IMG/VR virus record: IMGVR_UViG_3300006754_000189
Location: 1 to 22,962 of that record
Strand: one strand, 5' to 3'
Length of the DNA: 22,962 bases
DNA from: a virus
The notes below the pieces were generated by a model, which searched no databases, was not told where the DNA came from, and saw only the letters and a list, made by a program, of their open reading frames with translations. How positions within the stretch are numbered: position 1 is the first letter of the stretch; each line of letters begins with the position of its first letter. Shown piece by piece: positions 13,393 through 19,275 of the stretch. The translations under genes were made by a program, and so were the position numbers.

Positions 13393-13550
13393 TATACTAG
13401 GAGAACAGCCTTGAGTAACACTTGGGGGGTCGCTAAACAAAAGGCAATAATGGATTAACCAACCTTCAATGATACTCATGAGGGGAACATAATCGAAAGG
13501 TATCTAGCGATCTGCGGCGAAGACAGCGGAGCGACCCCCCTCTTTTTTTT
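13393..13550 (+). ncRNA. about 155-nt structured RNA with long closing stem and intrinsic terminator
   Basis: GGGGGGTCGCT (13424-13434) is perfectly complementary over 11 bases to AGCGACCCCCC (13530-13540), which is followed by TC and eight T. The 95 bases between can form three more helices: AAGG/CCTT (13441-44 with 13463-66), GATACT/GGTATC (13471-76 with 13499-504, one G-U) and CTGC/GCGG (13512-15 with 13526-29, one G-U). The result is a multi-branched fold closed at its base by the terminator stem. I do not recognise the family (not tRNA, tmRNA, RNase P or 6S by eye). An alternative is a leader-peptide attenuator: AGGAG and a TTG begin a 15-codon ORF (13411-13458) crossing the 5' stem strand. 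Confidence 0.65.
13530..13550 (+). terminator. 3' half of closing stem plus T-tract
   Basis: A GC-rich stem strand is directly followed by TCTTTTTTTT. The partner strand is about 95 bases upstream, which is long for a plain terminator and points to a discrete RNA. Confidence 0.65.
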
Positions 13551-13579
13551 ATATTTGTTTTTATCCATGAGGGGAAAAT

Positions 13580-13789
13580 GTGAAAGTCGGTGATTTGGTA
13601 AAATTTGATTACGTTAACGGGCACACGAGTCATATCAACAACAAAGTGGCCATTTATCTTGGGGAACGCCCCATCCACAGGGAGGACGGTATAACTGTCA
13701 ACAACTTTGAGGTTCATATTGTTGGCGAAGACTGGCCGAGTTTGTGTGATGGCCTGATGAAGCGTTGGTTGAAGCTGGTGACCCAGTGA
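13580..13789 (+). CDS. M-K-V-G-D-L-V family small protein
   Basis: 69 aa, GTG start behind GAGGGGAAA. Start M-K-V-G-D-L-V-K, core N-K-V-A-I-Y-L-G-E, E-V-H-I-V-G, tail W-L-K-L-V-T-Q. No promoter lies between the RNA terminator and this gene, so it relies on read-through. Eleven bases around its ribosome site (CATGAGGGGAA) also occur inside the RNA at 13477-13487. Confidence 0.75.
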   Translation: MKVGDLVKFDYVNGHTSHINNKVAIYLGERPIHREDGITVNNFEVHIVGEDWPSLCDGLMKRWLKLVTQ

Positions 13790-13983
13790 AAATTGGCGAC
13801 CTTGTGATATTTGAAAATGTGACGCCTGGAGATGGTCACTGGGTGGTGGAATTTTGCCAGAATCGCACTCCAATGGTGGTGATTGAACTTGGCCCAGGTC
13901 CATTTCATATGGTGGTTGCCGATCCTACTGGCACCTTACAATTTCCTCGACGTTCGAGCCTAACAGTCTTGAGTAAAATTTAA
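13786..13983 (+). CDS. M-K-V-G-D-L-V family small protein
   Basis: 65 aa from a GTG in a GTGA overlap; an in-frame TTG farther upstream would spoil the family start M-K-I-G-D-L-V-I. Core H-W-V-V-E-F-C, M-V-V-I-E-L-G-P and end S-L-T-V-L-S-K-I. The joint is four bases, not fourteen, and the DNA differs from the consensus (AAAATTGGCGACCTT), suggesting an older or independently evolved cassette. Confidence 0.7.
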   Translation: MKIGDLVIFENVTPGDGHWVVEFCQNRTPMVVIELGPGPFHMVVADPTGTLQFPRRSSLTVLSKI

Positions 13984-14000
13984 TTTTTTCATTTTTTTGG

Positions 14001-14029
14001 TTGACAAAGCTAGTTGTTTATGAGATAAT
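14001..14029 (+). promoter_or_regulatory. sigma-70 promoter, TGAGATAAT class
   Basis: TTGACA, 17 bp, GATAAT with TGA ahead of it. T-rich stretch upstream. First of five promoters sharing the nine bases TGAGATAAT. Confidence 0.85.
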
Positions 14030-14059
14030 ACTTGTATAAACGCTGGAGAGAGAGCCCAC

Positions 14060-14728
14060 ATGAAAGACCAACTCATTTCTCAAATTACTAAAACCCTGGA
14101 CGTTCACCAACAACATTCAGTTTTGTCTGATTGGGAGGTGGGCTTCTGTGAGTCGCTGTTAGATCAGTTAGAGCGCAACCGCACTCTTTCGGAAAAGCAG
14201 CTTGGTTTTGTGAAAAAAATTGAAGAAAAATGTACGCCTGCTGCCGTTGAAACTATTTTGAATTGGGCAGCGATTTATAAAGAAAAATGGCGCGAAGACA
14301 CCCTTGTCATTGCTAAATATTACAGAAATGCTGGCTACTACCTGCGGCTCGCTACTCGAATATTAGAAGACCCGGATTTTGTACCAGAACCGAATAAACA
14401 TAAGAAGATGTGCGAAAATAAATATGCTCAAAAAGTATTGGCTACAGCGAAAGCGCCTGCCGTTTTCCCGGTGGGGACGGATGTCGAATTTCGCCGCCCT
14501 GCGCTGGGTTTCCGCACGCGGCACCTGGCGAATACCCCATGTTTAGTGGTTGAGGTGTTGTCAGAGGTCTTCAGCCCAGCCAAGGGTGCAAAGCGATACA
14601 ATATCCTTCCCTATGGCGAAGGAACGCTCCTCACAGTTGAAGAAAGGCACATTAAAAAGTGTCGCTACAAAAAGATTGTTAAGAGCGACGACAAGGCCGA
14701 TGACAAGACTGCTGAGATCCCTTTTTAA
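14060..14728 (+). CDS. hypothetical helical protein with small C-terminal barrel-like part
   Basis: 222 aa. The first 120 residues are helical, with W-E-V-G-F-C-E-S-L-L-D-Q-L-E and R-T-L-S-E-K-Q-L-G-F-V-K-K-I, a pattern I have seen in phage proteins of unknown role. Residues about 138-200 (F-P-V-G-T-D-V-E-F-R, P-C-L-V-V-E-V-L-S-E-V, Y-N-I-L-P-Y-G) look like an SH3-like barrel comparable to the array proteins. A Lys/Asp-rich linker ends in T-A-E-I-P-F. GAGAGAGAG precedes the ATG. Own promoter. Confidence 0.7.
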   Translation: MKDQLISQITKTLDVHQQHSVLSDWEVGFCESLLDQLERNRTLSEKQLGFVKKIEEKCTPAAVETILNWAAIYKEKWREDTLVIAKYYRNAGYYLRLATRILEDPDFVPEPNKHKKMCENKYAQKVLATAKAPAVFPVGTDVEFRRPALGFRTRHLANTPCLVVEVLSEVFSPAKGAKRYNILPYGEGTLLTVEERHIKKCRYKKIVKSDDKADDKTAEIPF

Positions 14729-14784
14729 AAAAAGTGAAAAAAGTGAAAAAAGTTATTGACAAAAAGTGAATCTTGCGGTATAAT
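14728..14784 (+). promoter_or_regulatory. sigma-70 promoter of the MoxR/VWA block with phased A-tracts
   Basis: TTGACA (14756-14761), 17 bp, TATAAT (14779-14784): a consensus promoter. Immediately upstream are three A6 tracts in a nine-base repeat (AAAAAAGTG), likely an UP element and a bent segment. Predicted to be among the strongest promoters here. Confidence 0.85.
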
Positions 14785-14828
14785 TATGTATATAAAGGTC
14801 GGGAAACACAAAAGGAGCGACACTTACC

Positions 14829-15911
14829 ATGGCAATTGATTTTAAAACTTTTCTTTCTTGTGCGCCGCACGTAGTAGCAGTCCGAAAGCCTATTCTTCTC
14901 CGTGGACGCCATGGAGTAGGAAAATCTGAGGTTGTTTATCAGGTGGCCAAAAGTATGGACCTGCCGGTCGTCGAACGTCGCGCATCTCAGATGACAGAAG
15001 GTGATTTGTTGGGGATGCCTTCTCCTGAGTTGATTGAAATCAATGGAGAGCAGGCTTCTGTTTTTCGCCCTTTCTCCTGGCTCATTCAGTCTTGCACTGA
15101 ACCAGTCGTTCTCTTCTTGGACGAGGTGGACCGGGCAACCCAAGAAGTGCGTCAGGGTATCTTTGAGCTAACCGATAGCCGCAAGATTGCTGGGTGGACT
15201 TTACATAAAGACACGATTGTGATTGCTGCCGTTAACGGTGGTGAACATGGGGACCAGTACCAAGTTAATGAAATGGACCCAGCCGAATTGGACCGATACA
15301 CAGTTTTTGACGTGGAGCCATCCGTTGAAGATTGGTTGGAGTGGGGCAAAAATGAGGTGGCTGGCATCGTTTGGGACTTCATCAACCAGAATCGTATGCA
15401 CCTTGAACACAAGGACGACTACGAGCCAAACAAGGTATACCCTTCGCGACGCTCATGGAAGCGTCTGAGCGACTGTCTCGACCAAGCTGGACTCCTTCAA
15501 GAGTCGTCTCCCCTCCTTTTTAATCTTGCAACTGGGTTCGTTGGATTTGAAGCTGCGGTTTCTTTCAATGACTTCGTAAAGAATTACGAGAGAGTGGTGA
15601 CGACAGAGGATATTCTGGTGCATGGCAAAATCGATGCTACCTCCAAATTTGACCTGAATGAGCATTGTGCGCTTATTGAGAAAATGGAAGCAGAAGATAC
15701 TTTCCAAGAAGAATTGTCTGCGACTGGGATTCAGCATCTAGCTGATTATGCGGTATCGCTACCCTCTGAAGCCTTTATGAAGCTATGGCAACTCATTGGA
15801 AAGGGTGACGTGTTGGAAAACACCAAGCGCCTTCATATGGCAACTGCTGTTACGGGTGTACGTGTCTCTTCTTACATTGTGGAAGTTCTCACAGGAAACA
15901 AAACCGAGTAA
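14829..15911 (+). CDS. MoxR-like AAA+ ATPase
   Basis: 360 aa; ATG behind AAGGAGCG. Walker A G-R-H-G-V-G-K-S (26-33), Walker B V-L-F-L-D-E (94-99), sensor-1 Asn136 in I-A-A-V-N, and an Arg-finger-like D-R-Y (155-157) after A-E-L. Q-M-T-E-G-D-L-L-G-M-P is the typical loop after strand 2 in MoxR proteins. The C-terminal 150 residues are a helical lid of its own type. MoxR ATPases act with VWA partners as remodelling chaperones, and the next gene supplies one. A terminator separates them, so their levels can differ. Substrate unknown. Confidence 0.88.
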   Translation: MAIDFKTFLSCAPHVVAVRKPILLRGRHGVGKSEVVYQVAKSMDLPVVERRASQMTEGDLLGMPSPELIEINGEQASVFRPFSWLIQSCTEPVVLFLDEVDRATQEVRQGIFELTDSRKIAGWTLHKDTIVIAAVNGGEHGDQYQVNEMDPAELDRYTVFDVEPSVEDWLEWGKNEVAGIVWDFINQNRMHLEHKDDYEPNKVYPSRRSWKRLSDCLDQAGLLQESSPLLFNLATGFVGFEAAVSFNDFVKNYERVVTTEDILVHGKIDATSKFDLNEHCALIEKMEAEDTFQEELSATGIQHLADYAVSLPSEAFMKLWQLIGKGDVLENTKRLHMATAVTGVRVSSYIVEVLTGNKTE

Positions 15912-15918
15912 AGAAAAA

Positions 15919-15958
15919 AGCTCCTCACCAAAAAAATGGTGAGGAGCTTCATTTTTTT
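15919..15958 (+). terminator. intrinsic terminator after the MoxR-like gene
   Basis: AGCTCCTCACCA, six A, TGGTGAGGAGCT: a perfect 12-bp stem followed after three bases by seven T. It also has an A-run 5' of the stem, so it may work on both strands. The next promoter starts two bases later. Confidence 0.93.
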
Positions 15959-15959
15959 C

Positions 15960-15988
15960 TTGACATTTTGCTATTTCTATGAGATAAT
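15960..15988 (+). promoter_or_regulatory. sigma-70 promoter, TGAGATAAT class, leaderless start
   Basis: TTGACA, 17 bp, GATAAT. Only six bases separate the -10 box from the ATG at 15995, so transcription should start at or next to that A. Confidence 0.85.
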
Positions 15989-15994
15989 ATCCTT

Positions 15995-17233
15995 ATGAAT
16001 GAGACAAAACGAACGTTTGATTTGAACATGCACACTGCTCGACTTTTGATGCAGGAGCCGTTCTTCGCCTCTCTCAGCCGGCGCGTGACGAAGGCTGCTA
16101 GTAATGCCATTCCCACTGCGGGAGTTCGCGTCAACCCCGAAACTGCTCGATTTGAGATGCTCTACAATCCAGAATTCTTTGAGAAACTGACGGATGAAGA
16201 GCGCACTGCCGTTCTCATTCATGAGTTCTATCATCTCATTTTTCAGCATGTGACGGATCGCAAGCCCTGGACAGGGCAGGATGTGAAGCCCAAAGAGGCT
16301 CGCCAATGGAACATCGCGTGTGACTTGGCAATCAATTCACACATTCAAAATCTTCCAGAGATGGCTTGCAAGCCAGGGGAAGGACCGTTTGTTGATTTTC
16401 AGACTGCCTTGTCAGCGGAAGCATATTTGAACCTCCTCAAAAAGCAAGAGGAAGAAAACAAAGAGCAATCGACTGAGAAAGGGGAGGAAGGGGAGGAAGG
16501 GGAGAAAGGCTCAGGAGAAGATTCTGGGGGGATGCCAGAGGATTCTTTTGACAGTCATGACGGTTGGGGCAAAGGTGACCCCACCTCGACAGAGATTGCG
16601 AAAGAGCGCGTGAAAGAATACTTGAAAGAAGCCGCCACCGATGCTCAGAAGGCTGGAGGCTGGGGTACGGTTACGAGTGCCATGCAACGTGAGATTATGG
16701 CACGTATGACGACAAAGGTTGACTGGAAAAAGGTTCTTCGTTACTTTGTCAAGACTTCGCGCCGCGCTTCCAAACGCAGCACCGTGAAACGACTGAACAA
16801 GCGTTACGCTTACATCCACGCAGGTAAAAAGGTCACTCGACGAGCAAACATCGCGATTAGTATTGATCAAAGCGGTTCTGTCAGTGATAAAATGTTGGCT
16901 GCTTTCTTTAGTGAACTCAACAAGTTAGCTAAGTTGGCGGAGTTTACTGTTATTCCTTTCGATGATAAAGTCTTTGAAGAAAAGGTTTATGTCTGGAAGA
17001 AGGGTGAGAATAAAAAGTGGGAGCGTGTTTTGTGCGGTGGTACTAACTTTGACGCTCCCACGGAATACGTCAATAAGCATGGCTTCGATGGTCATATCAT
17101 CCTTACAGATATGTTGGCTCCCAAACCAAAGGCTAGCAAATGCCAGAGAATGTGGATGACTACTGCTTACTATGCTAATCGCCCTTACTTCAAAACAAAT
17201 GAGCGCACTCTAGCGATTGATTGTGAAGAATAA
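15995..17233 (+). CDS. VWA-domain protein with putative metallopeptidase domain (DUF2201-like), MoxR partner
   Basis: 412 aa. The N-terminal domain has H-E-F-Y-H (76-80), the H-E-x-x-H zinc motif, followed by W-N-I-A-C-D-L-A-I-N as in DUF2201-type proteins. A Glu/Gly/Ser-rich linker (about 150-200) leads to a VWA-like domain with MIDAS residues D291-x-S293-x-S295, Thr350 (G-G-T-N-F-D) and Asp372 (I-L-T-D). MoxR/VWA pairs are known as metal-dependent chaperone systems; here the partner may also be a peptidase. The first ATG lacks a Shine-Dalgarno and sits at the predicted transcript start, so translation is likely leaderless; Met12 is the alternative start. Confidence 0.85.
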   Translation: MNETKRTFDLNMHTARLLMQEPFFASLSRRVTKAASNAIPTAGVRVNPETARFEMLYNPEFFEKLTDEERTAVLIHEFYHLIFQHVTDRKPWTGQDVKPKEARQWNIACDLAINSHIQNLPEMACKPGEGPFVDFQTALSAEAYLNLLKKQEEENKEQSTEKGEEGEEGEKGSGEDSGGMPEDSFDSHDGWGKGDPTSTEIAKERVKEYLKEAATDAQKAGGWGTVTSAMQREIMARMTTKVDWKKVLRYFVKTSRRASKRSTVKRLNKRYAYIHAGKKVTRRANIAISIDQSGSVSDKMLAAFFSELNKLAKLAEFTVIPFDDKVFEEKVYVWKKGENKKWERVLCGGTNFDAPTEYVNKHGFDGHIILTDMLAPKPKASKCQRMWMTTAYYANRPYFKTNERTLAIDCEE

Positions 17234-17248
17234 AAAAGAAAAAACATC

Positions 17249-17277
17249 TTGACAATTTGTCTTTTGTATGAGATAAT
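17249..17277 (+). promoter_or_regulatory. sigma-70 promoter, TGAGATAAT class
   Basis: TTGACA, 17 bp, GATAAT. A-rich upstream sequence; shares the block ACATCTTGACAATT with the promoter at 20034. It serves the zinc-knuckle gene and the second array. Confidence 0.85.
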
Positions 17278-17309
17278 AGTCTTAGAAACAATCGGAGAAG
17301 GGAGAGAAA

Positions 17310-17939
17310 ATGAGTTATCACGGGTCAGTTACTTGTTCCTGGTGCACGCATAGAGGGCACAATAAGGGAGGCTGCGAAAAGCGTAAAACATGGATAAAGG
17401 AAAATCCTGATAGCTACGATGCTCAGCTAGAGGCAGCACGAAAAAGTAAAGTTCAAAATCGTAAGTGTTCTTACTGTAAAGAACCACAACATACTCGTCG
17501 AACTTGCCCGGTCCTGAAAACTGATAAGATAACTTTGAAAGAGCGTCTCACGAATTCGCGCGCCGACATTGGCAAAATTCTCATTGAGCGAGGGATCGGG
17601 GTCGGCTCCCTGGTTTGCCTTCAGGAAGGCTATTGGGATGACCAGAAGGTATGTGGTCTTATCGAAGGTGTGTTATGGTCTGAAACTGATAGGGTAAGCA
17701 TGGTAAAACTTTCAGTGAAAACCGTTGCGGGAAAAACTACCGGATATCGTGAAATTAATATTGAGAGGCTCGACAATAAGGCCTATAATTCATTAATGGT
17801 TCTGTCCCCTATCACTCCCGAATTGGTGGAGGCAGCGCTGCCGATAAGATGGAAAAATGGAAATGATTATAAGGAAGAGGACTATCTCCCCAAAGGACAA
17901 CCGCGACCATGGTGTTTTCAGACCAATGAAAGTCGGTGA
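17310..17939 (+). CDS. double zinc-knuckle (CCHC) protein leading into the second array
   Basis: 209 aa, ATG behind GGGAGAG. Two zinc knuckles of form C-x2-C-x4-H-x4-C: C9, C12, H17, C22 and C53, C56, H61, C66. Such knuckles bind single-stranded nucleic acid, most often RNA. Residues about 95-180 hold a small-barrel-like stretch (I-G-V-G-S-L-V-C-L, G-L-I-E-G-V-L-W) which resembles the array proteins' G-D-L-V and G-I-I patterns, so the gene may be an array protein fused to knuckles. The end Q-T-N-E-S-R overlaps the next cassette by the standard 14 nt. Confidence 0.85.
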   Translation: MSYHGSVTCSWCTHRGHNKGGCEKRKTWIKENPDSYDAQLEAARKSKVQNRKCSYCKEPQHTRRTCPVLKTDKITLKERLTNSRADIGKILIERGIGVGSLVCLQEGYWDDQKVCGLIEGVLWSETDRVSMVKLSVKTVAGKTTGYREINIERLDNKAYNSLMVLSPITPELVEAALPIRWKNGNDYKEEDYLPKGQPRPWCFQTNESR

Positions 17940-18081
17940 TTTAGTAAAATATGTGACAGGCTGCATTAGTGTAGTTTTGTATATCAATGATGCTGGTGGG
18001 ACTGTGAAAGTTGTCAACGACAACGGACGCATCTGTTGGTTAGTTACTTCTGATTGTGAGGTTATAAGTGAAAGTCGGTGA
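17926..18081 (+). CDS. M-K-V-G-D-L-V family small protein
   Basis: 51 aa, ATG start within the zinc-knuckle gene. M-K-V-G-D-L-V-K, core I-S-V-V-L-Y-I-N-D, tail C-E-V-I-S-E-S-R. An in-frame extension upstream (to 17857) was rejected because it lies wholly in the other gene. One of the shortest members and close to a minimal barrel. Confidence 0.75.
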   Translation: MKVGDLVKYVTGCISVVLYINDAGGTVKVVNDNGRICWLVTSDCEVISESR

Positions 18082-18271
18082 TTTGGTTATTTATAAACCC
18101 CATGCCAGCACCTATGAAGGCACAGGCTTGATACACACGGTAGAACGCGCCGCTGGTTTTCCCGGCGGTTATCGTTACAAAATCAGTTGGCCAGCAAAAC
18201 CAGCGCACATTGGGAAAACAATGACTTGGGAAAGTCCACGAAATTTTGAGGTTATCAGTGAAAGTCGGTGA
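18068..18271 (+). CDS. M-K-V-G-D-L-V family small protein (Y-K-P-H-A type, copy A)
   Basis: 67 aa, GTG start with GAGGT six bases upstream. M-K-V-G-D-L-V-I-Y-K-P-H-A, G-T-G-L-I-H, Y-R-Y-K-I-S-W-P-A-K-P-A-H-I-G-K, then F-E-V-I-S-E-S-R. Closely similar to the gene at 18608, two cassettes downstream, in protein and DNA, showing a fairly recent duplication. Confidence 0.8.
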   Translation: MKVGDLVIYKPHASTYEGTGLIHTVERAAGFPGGYRYKISWPAKPAHIGKTMTWESPRNFEVISESR

Positions 18272-18455
18272 TTTAGTTTTAGTGGTGAAGAGGGATTATT
18301 ATTTTTCTGCCACCGGGAAGAAGATGGGCATAATAACCGAGTTGTCGGAACCCACCCCGATGTTTTCACACCAGACGGCAGTTGTGACATTTAATGATTG
18401 CGTCTATGATGGTATCTCAACTCGGTTGTTAGAGGTTATAAGTGAAAGTCGGTGA
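18258..18455 (+). CDS. M-K-V-G-D-L-V family small protein
   Basis: 65 aa, GTG start (a TTG four codons earlier would break the family start). Core K-M-G-I-I-T-E-L, T-A-V-V-T-F, tail L-L-E-V-I-S-E-S-R. Standard 14-nt overlaps on both sides. Confidence 0.8.
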   Translation: MKVGDLVLVVKRDYYFSATGKKMGIITELSEPTPMFSHQTAVVTFNDCVYDGISTRLLEVISESR

Positions 18456-18603
18456 TTTAATTACGGTTCGATTGTATGGAGGATTTTATCAGATTATGAA
18501 AATCTACCGCAACGAACATGGAGGACCGAGATTGAATATTCTGTGTCTAACGACCGGGCAGCGCACTCACAGTGTGCGCCCGTCCAATGTAAAGGTAGTT
18601 TAA
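18442..18603 (+). CDS. M-K-V-G-D-L-V family small protein (53 aa)
   Basis: GTG start at the standard joint. M-K-V-G-D-L-I-T-V-R-L-Y-G-G-F, core L-N-I-L-C-L-T, end S-N-V-K-V-V with a TAA. It does not run into the next start: four bases separate them and the I-S-E-S-R tail is missing. The following cassette has its own AAGGT. Confidence 0.75.
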   Translation: MKVGDLITVRLYGGFYQIMKIYRNEHGGPRLNILCLTTGQRTHSVRPSNVKVV

Positions 18604-18607
18604 ACTA

Positions 18608-18808
18608 ATGAAAGTCGGTGATTTAGTTATTTATAAACCCCATGCCAAGGAGTGGAAAGGCACAGGTTTGATACATGCGGTAGCGGAAAACACGCACCCA
18701 ACTGCCAGCCGTTACAAGATCAGTTGGCCAGCAAAACCGGCGCACATTGGGAAAACAATGACTTGGGAAGCTGCGCGAAACATTGAGGTCTTGAGTGAAG
18801 CCCGGTGA
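18608..18808 (+). CDS. M-K-V-G-D-L-V family small protein (Y-K-P-H-A type, copy B)
   Basis: 66 aa, ATG start. Nearly the same as copy A at 18068 apart from the segment after K-P-H-A (K-E-W-K-G versus S-T-Y-E-G) and the middle loop (A-E-N-T-H-P-T-A-S versus E-R-A-A-G-F-P-G-G). Tail I-E-V-L-S-E-A-R. The variation is confined to two loops around a fixed core. Confidence 0.8.
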   Translation: MKVGDLVIYKPHAKEWKGTGLIHAVAENTHPTASRYKISWPAKPAHIGKTMTWEAARNIEVLSEAR

Positions 18809-18983
18809 TTTGGTTCGTAGGAGAAAGACAGGCAGCACCGACTTTCTAGCAGGCCGGTTCGCACTAGTGGTTGAGATTAGAGAGTCTAATGGATACATTT
18901 ATCCCAGTTTCATGATTTTAGACACTGGCGAGATTGGTTCTTGTTCTGGTACTCTCTTGGAGGTTATCAGTGAAGCTAGTTAG
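18795..18983 (+). CDS. M-K-V-G-D-L-V family small protein
   Basis: 62 aa, GTG start, M-K-P-G-D-L-V-R. Core F-A-L-V-V-E-I-R-E, tail L-L-E-V-I-S-E-A-S. The last residues A-S arise because the next gene begins GTGAAGCTAGTTAG, not GTGAAAGTC; the E-V-I-S-E part is unchanged. Confidence 0.78.
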   Translation: MKPGDLVRRRKTGSTDFLAGRFALVVEIRESNGYIYPSFMILDTGEIGSCSGTLLEVISEAS

Positions 18984-19275
18984 AGACAACATCCCAAAGA
19001 TTATTGAAGATAGTGGTAAATCTTGTAAATATCACGTTGCTGATTGCGACGAATATAAATCACGCCTGTATACAAAAATGGGAGAGGAACTAGCTGAATT
19101 TATCAGCACTCCATGTTACGAAGAAGCTGCCGATATGTGGGAGGTCTTCCGAGCTATTTGCGAACTACACCAGCTTGATCTTGATTACGTTAAATTTGTG
19201 GCCCTCGAAAAAGAAAGAAAACGAGGGGCCTTCAAAGATAAAATTGTGTTGGAAGAAGTAAATGAAAGTCGGTGA
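18970..19275 (+). CDS. MazG-like / phosphoribosyl-ATP pyrophosphohydrolase-like NTP pyrophosphatase
   Basis: 101 aa from the GTG at the standard joint. M-K-L-V-R-D-N-I-P-K-I-I-E-D-S-G is the hallmark start of this all-alpha NTP-PPase group; M-G-E-E-L-A-E-F and Y-E-E-A-A-D-M-W-E-V supply the acidic Mg2+ ligands (E-E-x-x-E and E-x-x-D), and K-R-G-A-F-K-D-K-I-V-L corresponds to the usual R-G-x-F ending. These enzymes hydrolyse (d)NTPs to monophosphate and pyrophosphate; phage MazG-like proteins are often linked to nucleotide control. It ends E-E-V-N-E-S-R, overlapping the next cassette by 14 nt. Confidence 0.85.
   Translation: MKLVRDNIPKIIEDSGKSCKYHVADCDEYKSRLYTKMGEELAEFISTPCYEEAADMWEVFRAICELHQLDLDYVKFVALEKERKRGAFKDKIVLEEVNESR

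Larger units (their letters stand above)
12116..13983 (+). repeat. first array of overlapping small-gene cassettes
   Basis: Eight genes: six M-K-V-G-D-L-V family members, one divergent member and one GIY-YIG nuclease, interrupted by the promoter/RNA unit. The recurring DNA element is the joint [AG]TGAAAGTCGGTGATTTAGT with variants, preceded by a G/A-rich ribosome site, not a long direct repeat. Confidence 0.8.

Noticed and set aside
13471-13504. Hammerhead-type ribozyme in the small RNA
   Set aside because: There is a GAAA and a flanking stem, but the CUGAUGA core is absent.
17926-19275. Integron-like attC array or CRISPR
   Set aside because: The recurring unit is a 14-20 nt coding joint without hairpin attC structure, integrase or regular spacers; the spaces between joints are open genes.
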